Shown here: positions 1 through 12,523 of the stretch, piece after piece
Position numbering within the stretch: the first letter of the stretch is position 1
How the letters are laid out: each line of letters begins with the position of its first letter
Source of the DNA: Ailurus styani
Taxonomy: Eukaryota; Chordata; Mammalia; Carnivora; Ailuridae
Assembly (NCBI GenBank): GCA_002007465.1
Contig: LNAC01000230.1
Coordinates: 1,335,520 to 1,399,519 of the forward strand
Length of the DNA: 64,000 bases
Reading direction: 5' to 3'
Translations under genes and position numbers: made by a program
Notes under the pieces: model-generated
What the model was told of the DNA's origin: nothing
The model's database searches: none
What the model saw: only the letters and a program-made list of their open reading frames with translations

Positions 1-59
1 AATATTATGAATAGACAGATAATCAACATCCAAAATGCAAGAGGTTTAAGCAAGGGCCG

Positions 60-650
60 GGGGGGTGGGGTGGGCGGAGAACCAGCGCATTTTGAAACTA
101 CTCACTCCCCTAGTGGCGAGGCAAGGCCGGATCACGGATGTGTTTGTGAAAGACTGAAAGGAAACACAAACCCGATTCTTCTGGCTCTTTGGCGTCTTTG
201 TCAACTCTGGGAATGGAGGGCAGCCGGGCCTTTGTTGGGGCCGGTGCCATGGCGTCCTGCGTGGGGCGGCTGAGGAATGCGCAGAGCGGCCTCCTGCCCC
301 TGGGGGGAGTCCTGCTTGGCCCTCCGTGAGGCCCTAGAACCAGCCAGCCCCCATCAGAAGCCCGGAGGGAGAGCCAAAGATGGTGGGCGTGGGCTTGCTT
401 CTCTTCTGGCGGATCAAGGCTAAAGGTCCCTCATTTCCAGGATACTGACCGATCCCTGCCTCTTGCCAGCAGCCCCGACACCCCAATAGCCCAACACGGA
501 AGTCCTGCGGGCCGCGCCGTGTGACACGAGTCAGGTTGGCTAGGCGTGAGGCGAACGTTGAGGTAAACCACAGTACGTGATGGGAAACAAGGTGCAACCA
601 GGCAGCATTTATGGTTCTCCGGAAGCGGACGTCGTTGTGGTGGTGGCGGT
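60..650. other. CpG-enriched block of unknown identity in intron 4
   Basis: This block is richer in G+C and CpG than surrounding intron (for example GGGCCGCGCCGTGTGACACG and CCGGAAGCGGACGTCG). No exon of GPC4, promoter element or recognised repeat is seen. Interrupted open frames continue to about 840 and a 13-base A run follows near 1100, so a decayed retrocopy is one possibility. I could not match the translations to a family. Confidence 0.35.
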
Positions 651-2345
651 GGGGAGTGTTTGGTTGACCTTCTGAGCCAACCTCTTACAAAACCAAGTCC
701 AGCGTGTTTCAGCTGTTTGGATCCATCTTGATCAAGGCTGGCAACAAGTCAAGAGAGGAAAAGGAGGACGTGGCAGCAAGAAGGCAGATGTGGAAAACTG
801 AGCCTCGGTCTCTTCGGGGGCCTGGTCCAACTGCAGGGTTGTAGCACTCAGGCTATGGGCCCTGGGTCGCCCCCACCCATGCACAAGAACCCCTTCACAC
901 CAAGCAGACCGAATCCTTTCATACTGTTGCCACCAATAATCACAAACCCCCATCTGCAGGCTCACGACCCACTGGGAAAACAAAAGGCAATTTCCCGACT
1001 TAACCCCAAGATCTGATTTTAAAGAAGTGGGGGGAAAAGCCCTTCACCATTCATTAACTGCAGTCATTTAAACGGGAAAGAAAAATGCTTTGCAGAGAAA
1101 AAAAAAAAAAAGAACTTAGAGCAGAGGCATGTAAATTGGGACTGAATTCTACAACCACAGAGCAAATTAAACCCTGGTGAAAATTCATAAAAAAGCACTG
1201 GGGTTAACAATGTCTATTACTCCTGGCCTGTTAGATCAGCTTATGAGACATAAGGAATAAAATACCCATTAAAAATTAAGGTTAGATACAATTATATACC
1301 TCATCCCTCCAGAAAGGATCATTTCAAAGACCTGAGGAAAATGGATTGAGAAATCCTACCAATTTCCACTGGGGTTTCATTCTGTTTCTTGAAAGAGAAC
1401 GAACGCAGTTTCTAAAAGCCTCAACAAGGAGCTTTAGAGCACCTGCTTGAGAACGTTAATTAAGCAAGCTGCAGTGCGGTTTTGCTTTGATGTGGACCTG
1501 CCAACTCTTCGGAAAAATACGTTTTTTAAAAAAAAAAGAGCGTGAGAGAAATTGGATTTTAATACAACGAGTTACAGTTTCTGGCAGACACACTGGAACA
1601 AGAGAACAGTGCAAGGGACACAGCCCTCTGCACCTCACTCCGGATCCATCTGCAGAAAAGTTGGCAAAACCCTAGGGCTGTCGCTCGACACTGTTTGTAG
1701 TGTGTGGCGAATCGTACGGCGAATTCTCCTCCTCTGCCTGGAGAACGAGTACATTAGATGCTATAAAGTAAAAAGGCTAACCAACATTTACAAAAATGAA
1801 TTTAGCAGAAGCAAACTGCAAATTTGGCATCTGGGTTGTGGGGGTGAGGGTGGGACTGAAAAAAACAGAGAGCAAAAACATCAACTTCAGATCTGGAAAT
1901 GCCACGAGCTTTTATTTCCCAGGAGGAGGGAACTATTTTAAAGCAACAATTTCTCCCGCGGCTTCCTTCTGGGCACAATGTTGCCTCTGGCTTCCCTTTC
2001 ACAGGTCTTCTCACTTTGAGCTATTTAGGCTACAATTGTGCTAAAGTGCTTAATATTCACATCTCTCTTTTTTTTTCTGGGTCAGTATTCTCAAGAATCT
2101 GTTGGAGCCAATTTATTGATGCATTTTCAAACAGAGTTAATATGGTAATTAGCTCTCATGCAGACTAAAAAGCCTTCTCTCCAACTCCAATCCCCCGCCC
2201 AAAGGTGCCAGCAAATTGCACACATGTTCCCATGACGTGAACAAGGAAGTGAAAAACAGGTGCTTCTAAAGCCACTTAGGTTCTGCAATTACACAAACGT
2301 GACTGGGTGCTGGGGCAAGAGCTGAGTCTGTTTTGTGAGCTGTTA

Positions 2346-2385
2346 GCGCGTGCGCGCGTGCGTGCGTGCGTGTGTGTGTGTGTGT
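2346..2385. repeat. 40-bp alternating purine-pyrimidine tract (GC/GT)
   Basis: GCGCGTGCGCGCGTGCGTGC leads into (GT)n, with unbroken RY alternation for 40 bases and a G+C-rich first half. This is the type of sequence most prone to left-handed Z-DNA. It lies 0.7 kb downstream of exon 4 in gene orientation. Confidence 0.95.
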
Positions 2386-3104
2386 CGTTACGAGCACAGA
2401 GTACCAGGAGCCTCCATAGCAGGCATGGGGGTTTCAGGATTCAGCTGTGCATTAAGGGCACATCAATGAACTTGACAGCCAGACTTTTAAATGATCTTTA
2501 AATTGTTTTTCCCACCGATGCTGATGAACCCTCTTGGAAAGTGGGCACCCCACTTACGTTGCTGTCTGGGTTCTGGGTGTCAGGGACCTGTGAGGATACT
2601 CACCTCTAAAATGACTAGAGCAAAGGGGCCTCCATGTTCAGAGCAGTCGGTTACTGTGAAATCCTCTATAGAAAGAGAACCCCTAAATTCCCCCCAATCA
2701 GGTTTCACTTGGTTCAAATATCCAACGGGCATCCAGTCACTACGCTGAAGGTTCGGTCCCAGAGTGACAGATGATTTCAAAGCTCTGTCAGTGATGGCTG
2801 GACTCCAGCATTTACAGGGACACAAGCCTATGATGCGTAACTAAAACGGACCTTTCAGGGGGAAATGCCAAAAAGTCCCATTGTCCTTCTGACAGCTTGG
2901 TATTCACCGGGTCTGAGGTCTTTGGTAATATCACCATCAGTTCAAGGGAACATTTACTTGTAGAATGGTGTGAACTCTGAGCACACGTAGAACCCTGGCA
3001 ACCAATAAGTAAGGTACAGAAGAACTTTCACGGACAATAGTCACAATATTCCCCATGGCCGGAAGTTGAGCTCTTTCCGGCGACACAAATCCGTCCCTCG
3101 CTCA

Positions 3105-3275
<171 letters not shown>

Positions 3276-4954
3276 CTAGTTTGGGGGAAGACAGAGACAA
3301 TGGTGGGGCAGTGATAACAGAAATTCCAAGTCCATCAATTTGACCTTGAAGGTTTGGCCATGAATTCGACTTACAGTGAGTTGTGATGGACAACACTGAG
3401 CAGGCCTGGCCTGCCGCTTGTAAGAGGAAGATTAGAGAGGAGGAAGGGATGTGCTGGAAAGAAGGTGGGTGGGGGCAGAGGGAAGAAGCAGCGCTTGACT
3501 GCAAATAACCCAGGTGCATGGACTTCCCACCCCGGAGACGCCCACACTTCCTCCATCCTCCCCGTCTCTCACACATGCTCACTCTCGCTCATTTTATGTC
3601 ACTCAATTGCTCCAATATCCTTGTGCACACACGGCTCCCGTACTGGCCAGGAGACACAGGAGGAGAGACGACCTTCTCCTGCCCACCATGCATGGCCTGC
3701 CCTGGCCTCTACCACCACTGGGTCTGCCTTGGACACTTAGCCCCCCGCCCCCATCGAGGCGTAGCAGGGTTCCCAGTGTGTGCTTCGCTCGCTGCCAGGA
3801 GCTGTGCTGAAGGCAAAACTCCATGTCTTCTGTGGGTAAGAACGTGAATACACTTGAACTTGGGGTGAGGCGAAGGCCTTCCAAGGCCTGGAACAGTAAA
3901 GCAGGGTGCTCTGGGAACACTCGAAAGAGACGACACTTCGGTCACACTGGGGAGAAAGGGTTGGATTTAATCGGCCAGCTGAAGGGAGACCACCACCACC
4001 AGGGAGAAGGCCGAGTGCCTGGGCTCGAGGAACTGTGGGAAATTCGGTTGGCTGCCCAGGGAGGAGCGTGTGCGTGGCCAGAACTGAAAGGCGCATAAGG
4101 ACCAGGCAGAAACAGATGCCACCGGGCAGGCTGCGGGGGCAGCCCCGAAAAGTTCACAAGGAAGGGAAGCAGCAAGGATTAAAGCGGTACTGGCCATCCT
4201 CCACAGAGAAATGAGACTTCATGTCGTCTTTCCGCTTCTCTCTAGGGACGCTGCCTGAGGCGCACGGGAGCGCAGGCCACCTGTCCTGCACCTTCGTCGG
4301 TGCTCATGAAGGACGGGCGGCCAGCCATCGCTCACCTGCGGGGAACCCGGGGTTCCTGCCTCCTCGGACTCGCTGCCCCGCTCTCTGCTTTCCTCTCTGT
4401 CACTACCAACCAGGGCTCCGTGCCAGCTTCTGAAAGCACATACCGGGGCAGGGAACAGGTGCGAGACGCACCTCATCTGCGGAGGAGTGTGACTTGGGAG
4501 ACCGCTTATCGACAGTACCCTTAGCAACAGGAACGAGGGATTAGACCTGTGAGGAGGAAACCACCACCACTGGGCTCCTATCTGATGGACACACACACAC
4601 ACCCCACCTCTTATCCTCCCCAGAATGCTGGCCTGAAGGGGGCCGGGCGGGAGCCTCCAACAGTGAGGTGGTAATTGGGTAGGTCAAAGTCAACATCCCC
4701 TCCCAAGAATGAGGACTTTGCCGCCGCCATTAACCCAAATTAGTCCTTTTCACTGTGCCTTCATGGGCAGTTTAATCTTGGTTGCCCAACACCCTTGGGG
4801 GGATGGCCAGTCCGGAGGGCTAGAGTTTCTGGATAGCTAAGAGTTTGCTCTTTCAAAGTCCCCGATAGTTAGAACTTCAATACCTGTCCACCCCACCCCC
4901 TCACTTTACAGATGAGCACACAGGCCTGGAGAGGGGAGGCGGGTGGAGAAACCC

Positions 4955-5085
4955 AGGACGGCAGAAGTCAGGGCTGGAAGGGGCATTAGAGGTCACATCG
5001 TCCGGCTCTTGCATCTGAGAGGTGAGAAAAGCGGGGCCACGCAGAGGAACTGACTTGCTGACTGTGCCCTTGCTACCTCAGATTC
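4955..5085. repeat. Possible ancient L3/MIR-like fragment
   Basis: GGGCTGGAAGGGGCATTAGA followed by GGTCACATCGTCCGGCTC and TGAGAGGTGAGAAAAGCGG fits the old repeat pattern also seen at 24150. Weak call. Confidence 0.4.
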
Positions 5086-5250
5086 TAACACTGCACCTTC
5101 ACAAACGTCTCCCAGAAAGATCACGGTTCCCTGCCTTCTTCAACGCAGGCTGTGAAACTTGTTTCTTCTCCATTGCTATAGCTCGGTTCCACACTGACGA
5201 CACCGCTAACTGGCTGGATTTCAGAGAGGTGAAGAGTTAGTAGGTAAATG

Positions 5251-5463
5251 ATGGGACCGGGGAGGGAGACAAACCATAAGAGACTCTTAATCTCAGGAAA
5301 CAAACTAAGGGTTACTGGGCGGTTGGGGGTAGGAATAGGGTGGTTCGGTGATGGACATTGGGAAGGGTTTGTGCTATGGTGAGTGCTGTGAATTGTATAA
5401 GCCTGATGATTCACAGACCTGCACCCCTGGGGCAAATAATACATTATATGTTAATTAAAAAAA
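5251..5463 (+). mobile_element. 5'-truncated young L1 (3' end) with 18-bp target duplication
   Basis: A 213-base insertion of the carnivoran L1 3' end, recognised by the block reading about GACATTGGGAAGGG through GATGATTCACAGACCTG and the A-rich tail. It is flanked by a perfect 18-base direct repeat (AGAGTTAGTAGGTAAATG) at 5233-5250 and 5464-5481, the hallmark of target-primed reverse transcription. Only the 3' untranslated end is present, so there is no coding capacity. The perfect duplication suggests a fairly recent event. Confidence 0.85.
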
Positions 5464-6285
5464 AGAGTTAGTAGGTAAATGCCTATGAGAAGTCAGAGAA
5501 GAGCCTGTGACATTTATTGAATATTCTGCTTCAGTAGAAACCATGTCCTATTACAGAAACATGTACAAAGTTCAAGTGTCAACAAATAGTTACAGAGCAT
5601 CTATCTCGTGTTGGGGATTATTCTGGAATGTACTTGTGATTAGGCAGCAAGTAGACAGAGTAGGGAATCTGTTCTTGAAAGCACAAACACATTCCAAGAT
5701 GGGCCTTTAGGAAATAAGCAAAAAATCTAAAATGCGATAGTTCTATTCAACAACCCCCCAACCCCCAGAAAGACCTTTTCCATTTGCTTTCTTTTCTTAA
5801 TTCTTCATGGTTCGCTCTATTCTTTGTTCCATTGTAAGTCAAATCTGTGCTGCAGCAGACCTGGTCTACTAGACAGGGAGATGTCTGCTCATGTTTTAAA
5901 GACCGGGACCAAACACGATGACACAGTAGAGTTTTATTAAAGGAAGATTATGAAACTGGGTTTGGCCGACTGTTTCTACTTCGTTCTCTGGCCAAGTACT
6001 GGCTCATGCTCTGCATATGATCGGTTGTCTAACTACTAAAAATGATCAAGAACTGAGCTATACCATGCTACAGAAATACTAAATGCCAGAACTGAGAAGA
6101 GAGATGGCCAAGTCTAAGAAAACCGCGATGGGAAGGACATGGCACACTACCCAGGCTGGAGAAAATCAAACGGAAGTCTTTGGTCTCAGGACCACTACTC
6201 AGACCACTACGTGCAACTTCACATTATTCAGACTTGGAAAATGAAACCCTCGTGTGGGAATGAGGCCCTGGTACAGAGAAGGGTT

Positions 6286-6474
6286 GTTGTTATTGTTGTT
6301 TAAGATTTTATTGATTAGGGAGACAGAGAAAGCAGGCACAAGTGAGGGGGAGGGGCAGAGGGAAAGAGAGAAGCTTAGCAGGGCGCGCCACCCTGGGCTC
6401 GATCCCAGGACCGCAGAGATCATGACCTGAACTGAAGACAGATGCTTAACCGATTGAGCCACGCAGGTGATCCT
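6286..6474 (-). mobile_element. Can-SINE, minus strand
   Basis: A reverse-oriented carnivore SINE: T-rich tail first, GA-rich middle (complement of the CT-rich tract), then GATCATGACCTGA and the complement of the tRNA-like head. The flanking duplication AGAGAAGGGTT is at 6275-6285 and 6475-6485. It is in the same orientation as GPC4. Confidence 0.9.
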
Positions 6475-6761
6475 AGAGAAGGGTTTTTAACAGTCAGGAA
6501 ATGGAAAGGAACGGGGGTCCCCTGCGATGCTCACCCCTAGAAGAAGTACCAATAAGGTGACCACTCCCCAGGCCTTTGGTCTAGGTCCCTACTCTCACGG
6601 ACCTGGCCAAGCTCAGAACGGTGAACCCAGGGTGCCAAGGACCACTTCTCCCTTTCGGCTCTAGAGTACCCAGGGCAGAAACAAAATGGTTGCGTATCTT
6701 TTGGAATCCTCAAGGGGTTCCTTCTGGGGCTTTATTTATTTTGAACAGAAATTCAAGTTCA

Positions 6762-6946
6762 GGGGCCCCTGGGTGGCTCAGTCAGTTGAGCGTCTGCCTT
6801 TGGCTCAGTTGATGAGCCCGGGGTCCTGGGATAGAGCCCCATGTCAGGCTCCCTGCTCAGCGGGGACTCTGCTTCTCCCTGTCCCTCTGTCTCTTCTCCC
6901 ACTCATTCGCAAGCTCTCTAAGACAAATCCTTAAAAATTAAAAAAA
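6762..6946 (+). mobile_element. Can-SINE, plus strand
   Basis: The tRNA-like head CCTGGGTGGCTCAGTCAGTT is followed by a CT-rich tract and an A tail. The 15-base duplication AGAAATTCAAGTTCA is at 6747-6761 and 6947-6961. The head is of the older GTCxGTTxAGCGTCTG type. Confidence 0.92.
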
Positions 6947-7544
6947 AGAAATTCAAGTTCATTCACATTTTCCTCCCTCATAATCCTCAAAATCAATTGC
7001 TTCTTGAGTCCCTAAATAACTTACGTACTAAAATACATTTGTGCATGGACCCAAGTCCAAGTGGTAGATCCTGCCACGTGGGGATTAACACAAGGGACAA
7101 CCATTACTCCAAGGTCGTCTTCTAATCATCAGTTATATATTGATGCTCTACGGCCCAACATGCCACTTAAAATGTTCAACATAATTATTCTTTTGGGCCA
7201 CAGCTCTTCACTAACATTTGAGGCCTTCCTCTTGTTTAGAAGGGTCTGTTGAGCCCCGAAGCCAGCAGGATTGGGAGTGCTTCGTTAAAAGGCAGGTTTT
7301 TCAGACCTCTCTTAGGGAGTAGTTAGTTATTTCTCAAAATGACATTTAGAAACAGAGGCAGGAAACCTGTACACTCCTCCCTTCCCCCTTTGAACCACTA
7401 ACACAAAGAATGGATTCGTGGTCTCAGGGAAAAATGCTTATTTAGCTTCCACGGTTTGATGATCATGAAGAATCTTCATGTCAAAACTGAAGAGAAGAAT
7501 ATTCTATGTCAGAATTGCCTGTCTACTGATAGCTTTTACTGGAT

Positions 7545-7760
7545 TTTACTGATATATAAGATACAGTTACAGAGTACTTACTATGTGCCAGGCTCCCTTC
7601 TAAGTACTCTTCATGTAGTAACTCACGTAAGCCTCCCGATAATCATATGACTGGCCTATGACCATTTCACTTCACACATGAGAAAGTAGAGGTCCAAAGA
7701 GATTGAGGGACTCACACAAGATCTTCAAGGGAAGGGCCAAGATTTGAATGTGGCCATTTT
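7545..7760 (-). repeat. MIR element
   Basis: An ancient tRNA-derived mammalian SINE recognised from the segments ACTTACTATGTGCCAGGC and CACATGAGAAAGTAGAGGTCC, the usual antisense MIR core. It is diverged, and its edges are approximate. Confidence 0.75.
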
Positions 7761-9246
7761 GGTTCTAGAGCTGGTACGCTCAGCTTCCTTGATGTGCATC
7801 AGAACGGCTTCTTTCGAGTAACGGAACAGGGAAAAGAAACTTGAGGGCAGCACACAGGACTTGGTCCTTCGCCACAGTGCCCCAGCCCGAGCACAGAGGA
7901 GCCACACACCACGAACGCTCAGCTATGAGGCTGGGTGGTCTTCTGGGGAGAATTTGCGGTTTTCGAATTTAGTGACCAAATGAGATTATTTTTATGTTGG
8001 AGGGCAAGTTAGGATTTATCCACATGGCAGATGTGCTTGACTAGACCCTTGGATTGACTTGACTAGATCGACTTGACTTGGATTGCCTTGACGAGACCCT
8101 GTTTAATGAACAACAAGGACTCACTCAGCCAATGCTCTATCTTCACCGTGGGTTGAGATGCCACAGAGGCGAGGAAAAAATTATGCACACCGCCCACCGG
8201 CCCCTGCTCACAGAGAATTCATAAGCTCCAGTAAACACGACTGCACAGGGAGGGAAAAAAGAGCTCACTTAAACAAACAAAACCAACAGCGAACAATGCA
8301 CAAATCTTACCAAAGTTTTAACATTTTGAAAGAACTGTGGCTAAGGGTAGCAGAGATGTTTAATTTCTACTAGGAAATGGGATGTTATGTTAAGAAAAAG
8401 GGTTTGACATTATTTATGTAAGAATGAGGTGGTCTGACTGGTTTAGTTGGGGGGGACCATACGTTAGAAAGGGGCTATCATTTGGACTCGATACTTCTAT
8501 ATGCCCTCAAATCAAAACCCATCTGAGTTACTGACCCATAATGACAAGATATTAATAGCCAATTTCCAAGTCTTATAAAATCCTTCAAGATCGACCAAGA
8601 TCCTTCTAAACATCGAAGTGCCTTAGGATTTTAGGAGGCTGTCTGTGTTTCATGGTAAAAGTCAGTGGGGAGCTGGGGGGGGGAGGGCGAGGGGAGAATC
8701 TTCATTTCCCTTTCGTAAGATATTCATTCCTGCCACCCAGTATACATCTGACATTGACATCTGCACGCCAGTTCTGCTATAAAAAGCCTTTGCAGAAAAG
8801 TCTCCTTCTCTGCAAAGACTTTTAATATACATTGAGACTTTCTACTCAATAACCTGCATTTTCCAACCACCACATTAAAAACTACTGCAAGCAGCCTGAA
8901 AAAAGAAAACTACTTCGTGCAGCCTGGATTTCATTTCAGTAATTCTGAACGAGCTTTAAGCCACACTACACAGTGTTGGCAGTCAACATGCTGCGCTCAA
9001 GTTAAAAACACATTTCCTTTTAGTTTATTCCAGTCCCTAACATACATTTGCTGCAACATTTTTTTGGTCTGTAAAGCCAATCGCACCAAACAAACAAAAA
9101 AGACCTAGATTTTATCTGTTGCTTGGTAACATAAGCACCCAATAAAAATAAGGGGAAATATTTCCCAAAATTATGGGGGAAAAAAAAGATAGGGAACCCA
9201 AACATGCTGTGAGATGTGATGAGTTTACTCAACAACTTCCTAGGGT

Positions 9247-9434
9247 TTTTTTAAAAAAGATTTTATTTATTTGAAAGGGAGAGAGCGAGCGAGCGAGATG
9301 GAGCGAGCGAGCACGGGCGGGGCGGGGGGGCGCAGAGGGAGAGCGAGAAGCAGACTCCCACTGAGCAGGGAGCCCTGACCTGAAGGCAGAGGCTTAGCCA
9401 GATGCTTAACAGACCGAGCCAACCAGGTGCCCCG
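9247..9434 (-). mobile_element. Can-SINE, minus strand
   Basis: A reverse Can-SINE with an AGATTTTATTTATTTG tail complement, an expanded GAGC-rich simple repeat in place of the CT tract (9280-9315), and the head complement ending CCAGGTGCCCC. The approximate duplication ACAACTTCC/ACAACCTTCC flanks it. Confidence 0.88.
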
Positions 9435-9758
9435 ACAACCTTCCAGTGTGAATTCACTGCACACACACGAAGGAAGAAGGATGAGATGCTCCTAGTCCCC
9501 TGATAATGAAATTTTAAAGACATAACAAAATATGTGGAACAAACCAGGGCCTGTTCAGGAATCTTTCTGGATGTGCTGTAGCTAAAACAGAAGCGTCCTT
9601 ATATTAACCTCCTGGCAGAGATTTCTGTCCTGAGAGCATGCGGTCTCAAGTCCTTAACACTTTCCACACGGTCCTAATGTCCCCCGCTTCCTCCCCCACT
9701 ATCAGCTAGAGGCCCGCCTTCCTCTTTACAATTCTAGTTGTTTAAGGTTGTGAGTGTA

Positions 9759-9970
9759 GGGCGCCTGGGTGGCTCAGTGGGATAAAGCCTCTGCCTTTGG
9801 CTCAGGTCATGATCTCAGGGTCCTGGGATCAAGGCCCATATCGGGCTCTCTGCTCAGCGGGGAGCCTGCTTCCTCCTCTCTCTCTGCCTGCCTCTCTGCC
9901 TACTTGTGATCTCTCTTTCTCTCTCTCTCTGCCAAATAAATTAAAAAAAATAAAATCTTTTTTAAAAAAC
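9759..9970 (+). mobile_element. Can-SINE, plus strand (young type)
   Basis: The head GGCGCCTGGGTGGCTCAGTG is followed by a CT-rich tract and an A tail. The duplication GGTTGTGAGTGTA (9746-9758) against GGTTATGAGTGTA (9971-9983) has one mismatch. Confidence 0.93.
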
Positions 9971-10419
9971 GGTTATGAGTGTAAACAAACATTCAGGGTT
10001 GAACAAGTGTCTACACCTAGCTTCTTAAAAGCTTTTTGCATAGGCCTTTATTACAATTTACATTTATAATGATGCAGGAAATGGCAAAATAATCTGTGCA
10101 GTACTCTTGTTCTGAACAGATGAGGTCGAAGGAGAGGTGGGCATTGGAAACTATTCTCGAGGCAGGACGATCACTTAGACATCACAATGGTAAGGCACTG
10201 CTTTCCAATTATAGCCCCTGGAGTTTGGGATGGGGGTATAGACATAGTCCCATTATGTCATTGTTAATTGAAACCATGAGAATGCAACTCTCTTTGGCAC
10301 AGGAGCTATTCATTTTCATGGTGCATGTAACCACTCGTGCATTCTTCAAAGACCACAACAGACTTCACCCTTCCAGTCAAAACTGCTGCTAGAGCAGGTA
10401 AATAAGAAATGCATCATGA

Positions 10420-10621
10420 GGGCGCCTGGGTGGCTCAGAGGGTTAAAGCCTCTGCTTTCAGCTGAGGTCATGATCTCAGGGTCCTGGGATCGAGGCCCGC
10501 ATCGGGCTCCCTGCTCAGCGGGGAGCCTGCTTCCCCCTCTCTCTCTCTCTGCCTGCCTCTCTGCCTCCTTGTGATCTCTCTCCCTCTGTGAAATAAATAA
10601 ATAAAATCTTTAAAAAAAAAA
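10420..10621 (+). mobile_element. Can-SINE, plus strand (young type)
   Basis: A full-length SINE with head, CT tract and (AAAT)n/A tail. A perfect 16-base duplication AAGAAATGCATCATGA lies at 10404-10419 and 10622-10637, which points to a recent insertion. Confidence 0.94.
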
Positions 10622-11689
10622 AAGAAATGCATCATGAACCATGACAAATACCGAAGGACTAAGTCATACAGAGACGTGTAGTGCCGGGGTGCTCTTGAAT
10701 CATTTGTTACTGATTAAAGGGACTTTTCTGCAGTTAGAATGGTAGAGCTCAGTGGAGGACGCTGCAGTCACTGCGTGTTTGAGCCCAGAAATCTGAAGTG
10801 AGGCAAGGTACTTGGACTAAGCCATGACTTTCCCCTGAAGTTAAGCTTGGCTTACTGGTGCTAATGGCCTTTAAAAGGCTTAGTGATAATCAAGTCATGG
10901 CTCAGCATTTAACTACAACCCTTGTGTGGCAAAAGTAAGCTGGAAAAACAGGGCATCCACTTACAAAGAGAAAGTGGGAACGTGTTTAAGTATGCGGTCA
11001 CTAGCCCCAAGCCCCCAGTGCTTCTCATACTTGACTTTCAGAGACATCTTTGTGGATGAGGTGGGTGAGGTGACTGTCTTTAATTAGGAAATATATTCTC
11101 CACCCTGATTGGCCTTTTCCAAGCCCAAGGTAATTCATTCTACTGGACACCAAAAGAAGGAGTGTTTATTTCTTAAGTTACTCTAGTTCCACCTGCAGAC
11201 AACCCTTGGACAGCAACTGTGGGTTTTTGTTTCCAACATGTTCAATTTGAAGTAAGGTTTTGACAGATCATTTATTGTCTTCCCCATACCACTGTACCTT
11301 AAATTAAAATCTGTTTATTTGGTAGTCGTGCTCCAGAAATTAATATAATAAGTATTTTCTCAAATATCCAAGTATTCCTTACATAATTCTAGCCAGAAAC
11401 ATGGCACAGATGAGAGATTTTTCAATAATTTGTGTCTTCACTCCTTTAGAAATTGACCTGATGCCTGAGTATCTTAACCTTGTATAATTTAGATAGCATG
11501 ACCCAACTTAGTTCAACGGTTTGATTTCAAATCAGTCCTTAAGTCTAGAAGAAGCTTGGTAGGGAAGCAAAACATTATTAAAAAGTCTCCAGTTACAAAT
11601 TCCACTTTTTAAGTAAACATAAAGGAGTATTTTTAACTAAACAATTGGCAAGCAATGTTTACTCAAAGTAAATTAACCCTTATAGCTTG

Positions 11690-11757
11690 TATTCATTGTA
11701 TTCTCATATTACTACGCAAACATCTCTTACGCAGATATGAGAAAAATACAATGAACA
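11690..11757. repeat. Imperfect palindrome / hairpin
   Basis: The left arm TTCATTGTATTCTCATAT (11692-11709) is an exact reverse complement of the right arm at 11735-11755 except for three extra A's in the right arm. This gives an 18-bp stem with a 3-base bulge and a loop of about 25 bases. The loop itself contains TACGCA twice. It lies in A+T-rich unique sequence with no recognised transposon nearby. It could be a decayed inverted-repeat element or a chance or structural RNA fold. Confidence 0.7.
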
Positions 11758-12016
11758 TAGACTACAGATCAATTCTGAAGCAAATTTAGGGTTATATTTA
11801 GAAAGGATCTTTCTCAAACAATACAAAGGTACACAGGAAATCTCTTGCTTACAAAAAAAAATCATACCAGAAGAAACACCAGAAATTGTGACTGTTTTGT
11901 TCTGAGTTACATACTCTCTATTGTATAGTTACGGGGGTTTGAATCTTAAATACAAAAGCCAGTCTTATGGATTTCCCACCATGAATTCTGAGAACCACAT
12001 CAAGAAGAATGTGTCA

Positions 12017-12216
12017 GGCGCCTGGGTGGCTCAGTGGGTTAAAGCCGCTGCCTTCGGCTCAGGTCATGATCCCAGGGTCCTGGGATCGAGGCCCACATCG
12101 GGCTCTCTGCTCAGCAGGGAGCCTGCTTCCTCCTCTCTCCTCTCTCTCTGCCTGCCTCTGCCTACTTGTAATCTCTCTCTGTCAAATAAATAAATAAAAA
12201 ATCTTTAAAAAAAAAA
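12017..12216 (+). mobile_element. Can-SINE, plus strand (young type)
   Basis: A full-length copy with a perfect 15-base duplication AAGAAGAATGTGTCA at 12002-12016 and 12217-12231. Confidence 0.94.
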
Positions 12217-12326
12217 AAGAAGAATGTGTCACGGGAAGCCACAATTGCTCGCTTCTCCCTACCCTGGGAGGTGGGCTGGGGCAGACAACGGCAAGCCTTC
12301 TCAGCCCTTGAGCTAAATCTGCAATG

Positions 12327-12523
12327 CGGGCGCCTGGTTGGTTGAGCGACGCCTTCAGTTCAGGTCATGATCCTAGAGCCCCGGAATCGAGTCCCGCCTC
12401 CGGCTCCCTGCTCAGCAGGGAGCCTGCTTCTCCCTCTGATCTTCCCCCTCTCATGCTTGCTCTCCCATTCTCTCTCGAATAAATAAAATCTTTAAAAAAA
12501 ACAATAAAATAAAATAAAAATAA
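12327..12523 (+). mobile_element. Can-SINE, plus strand (older, head-deleted)
   Basis: The head is GGGCGCCTGGTTGGTTGAGC with an internal deletion. The CT tract ends in AAATAAAATCTTT, then an (AAAAT)n tail. The duplication TAAATCTGCAA lies at 12314-12324 and again just after the tail. Confidence 0.88.

Noticed and set aside
2307..2501. Open frame with ACVCVCVSL run
   Set aside because: Translation of the GC/GT microsatellite; not a coding gene.
9280..9330. CRISPR-like or regulatory repeat array
   Set aside because: It is the GAGC-type simple repeat expansion within a reverse Can-SINE. There are no spacers and the genome is mammalian.
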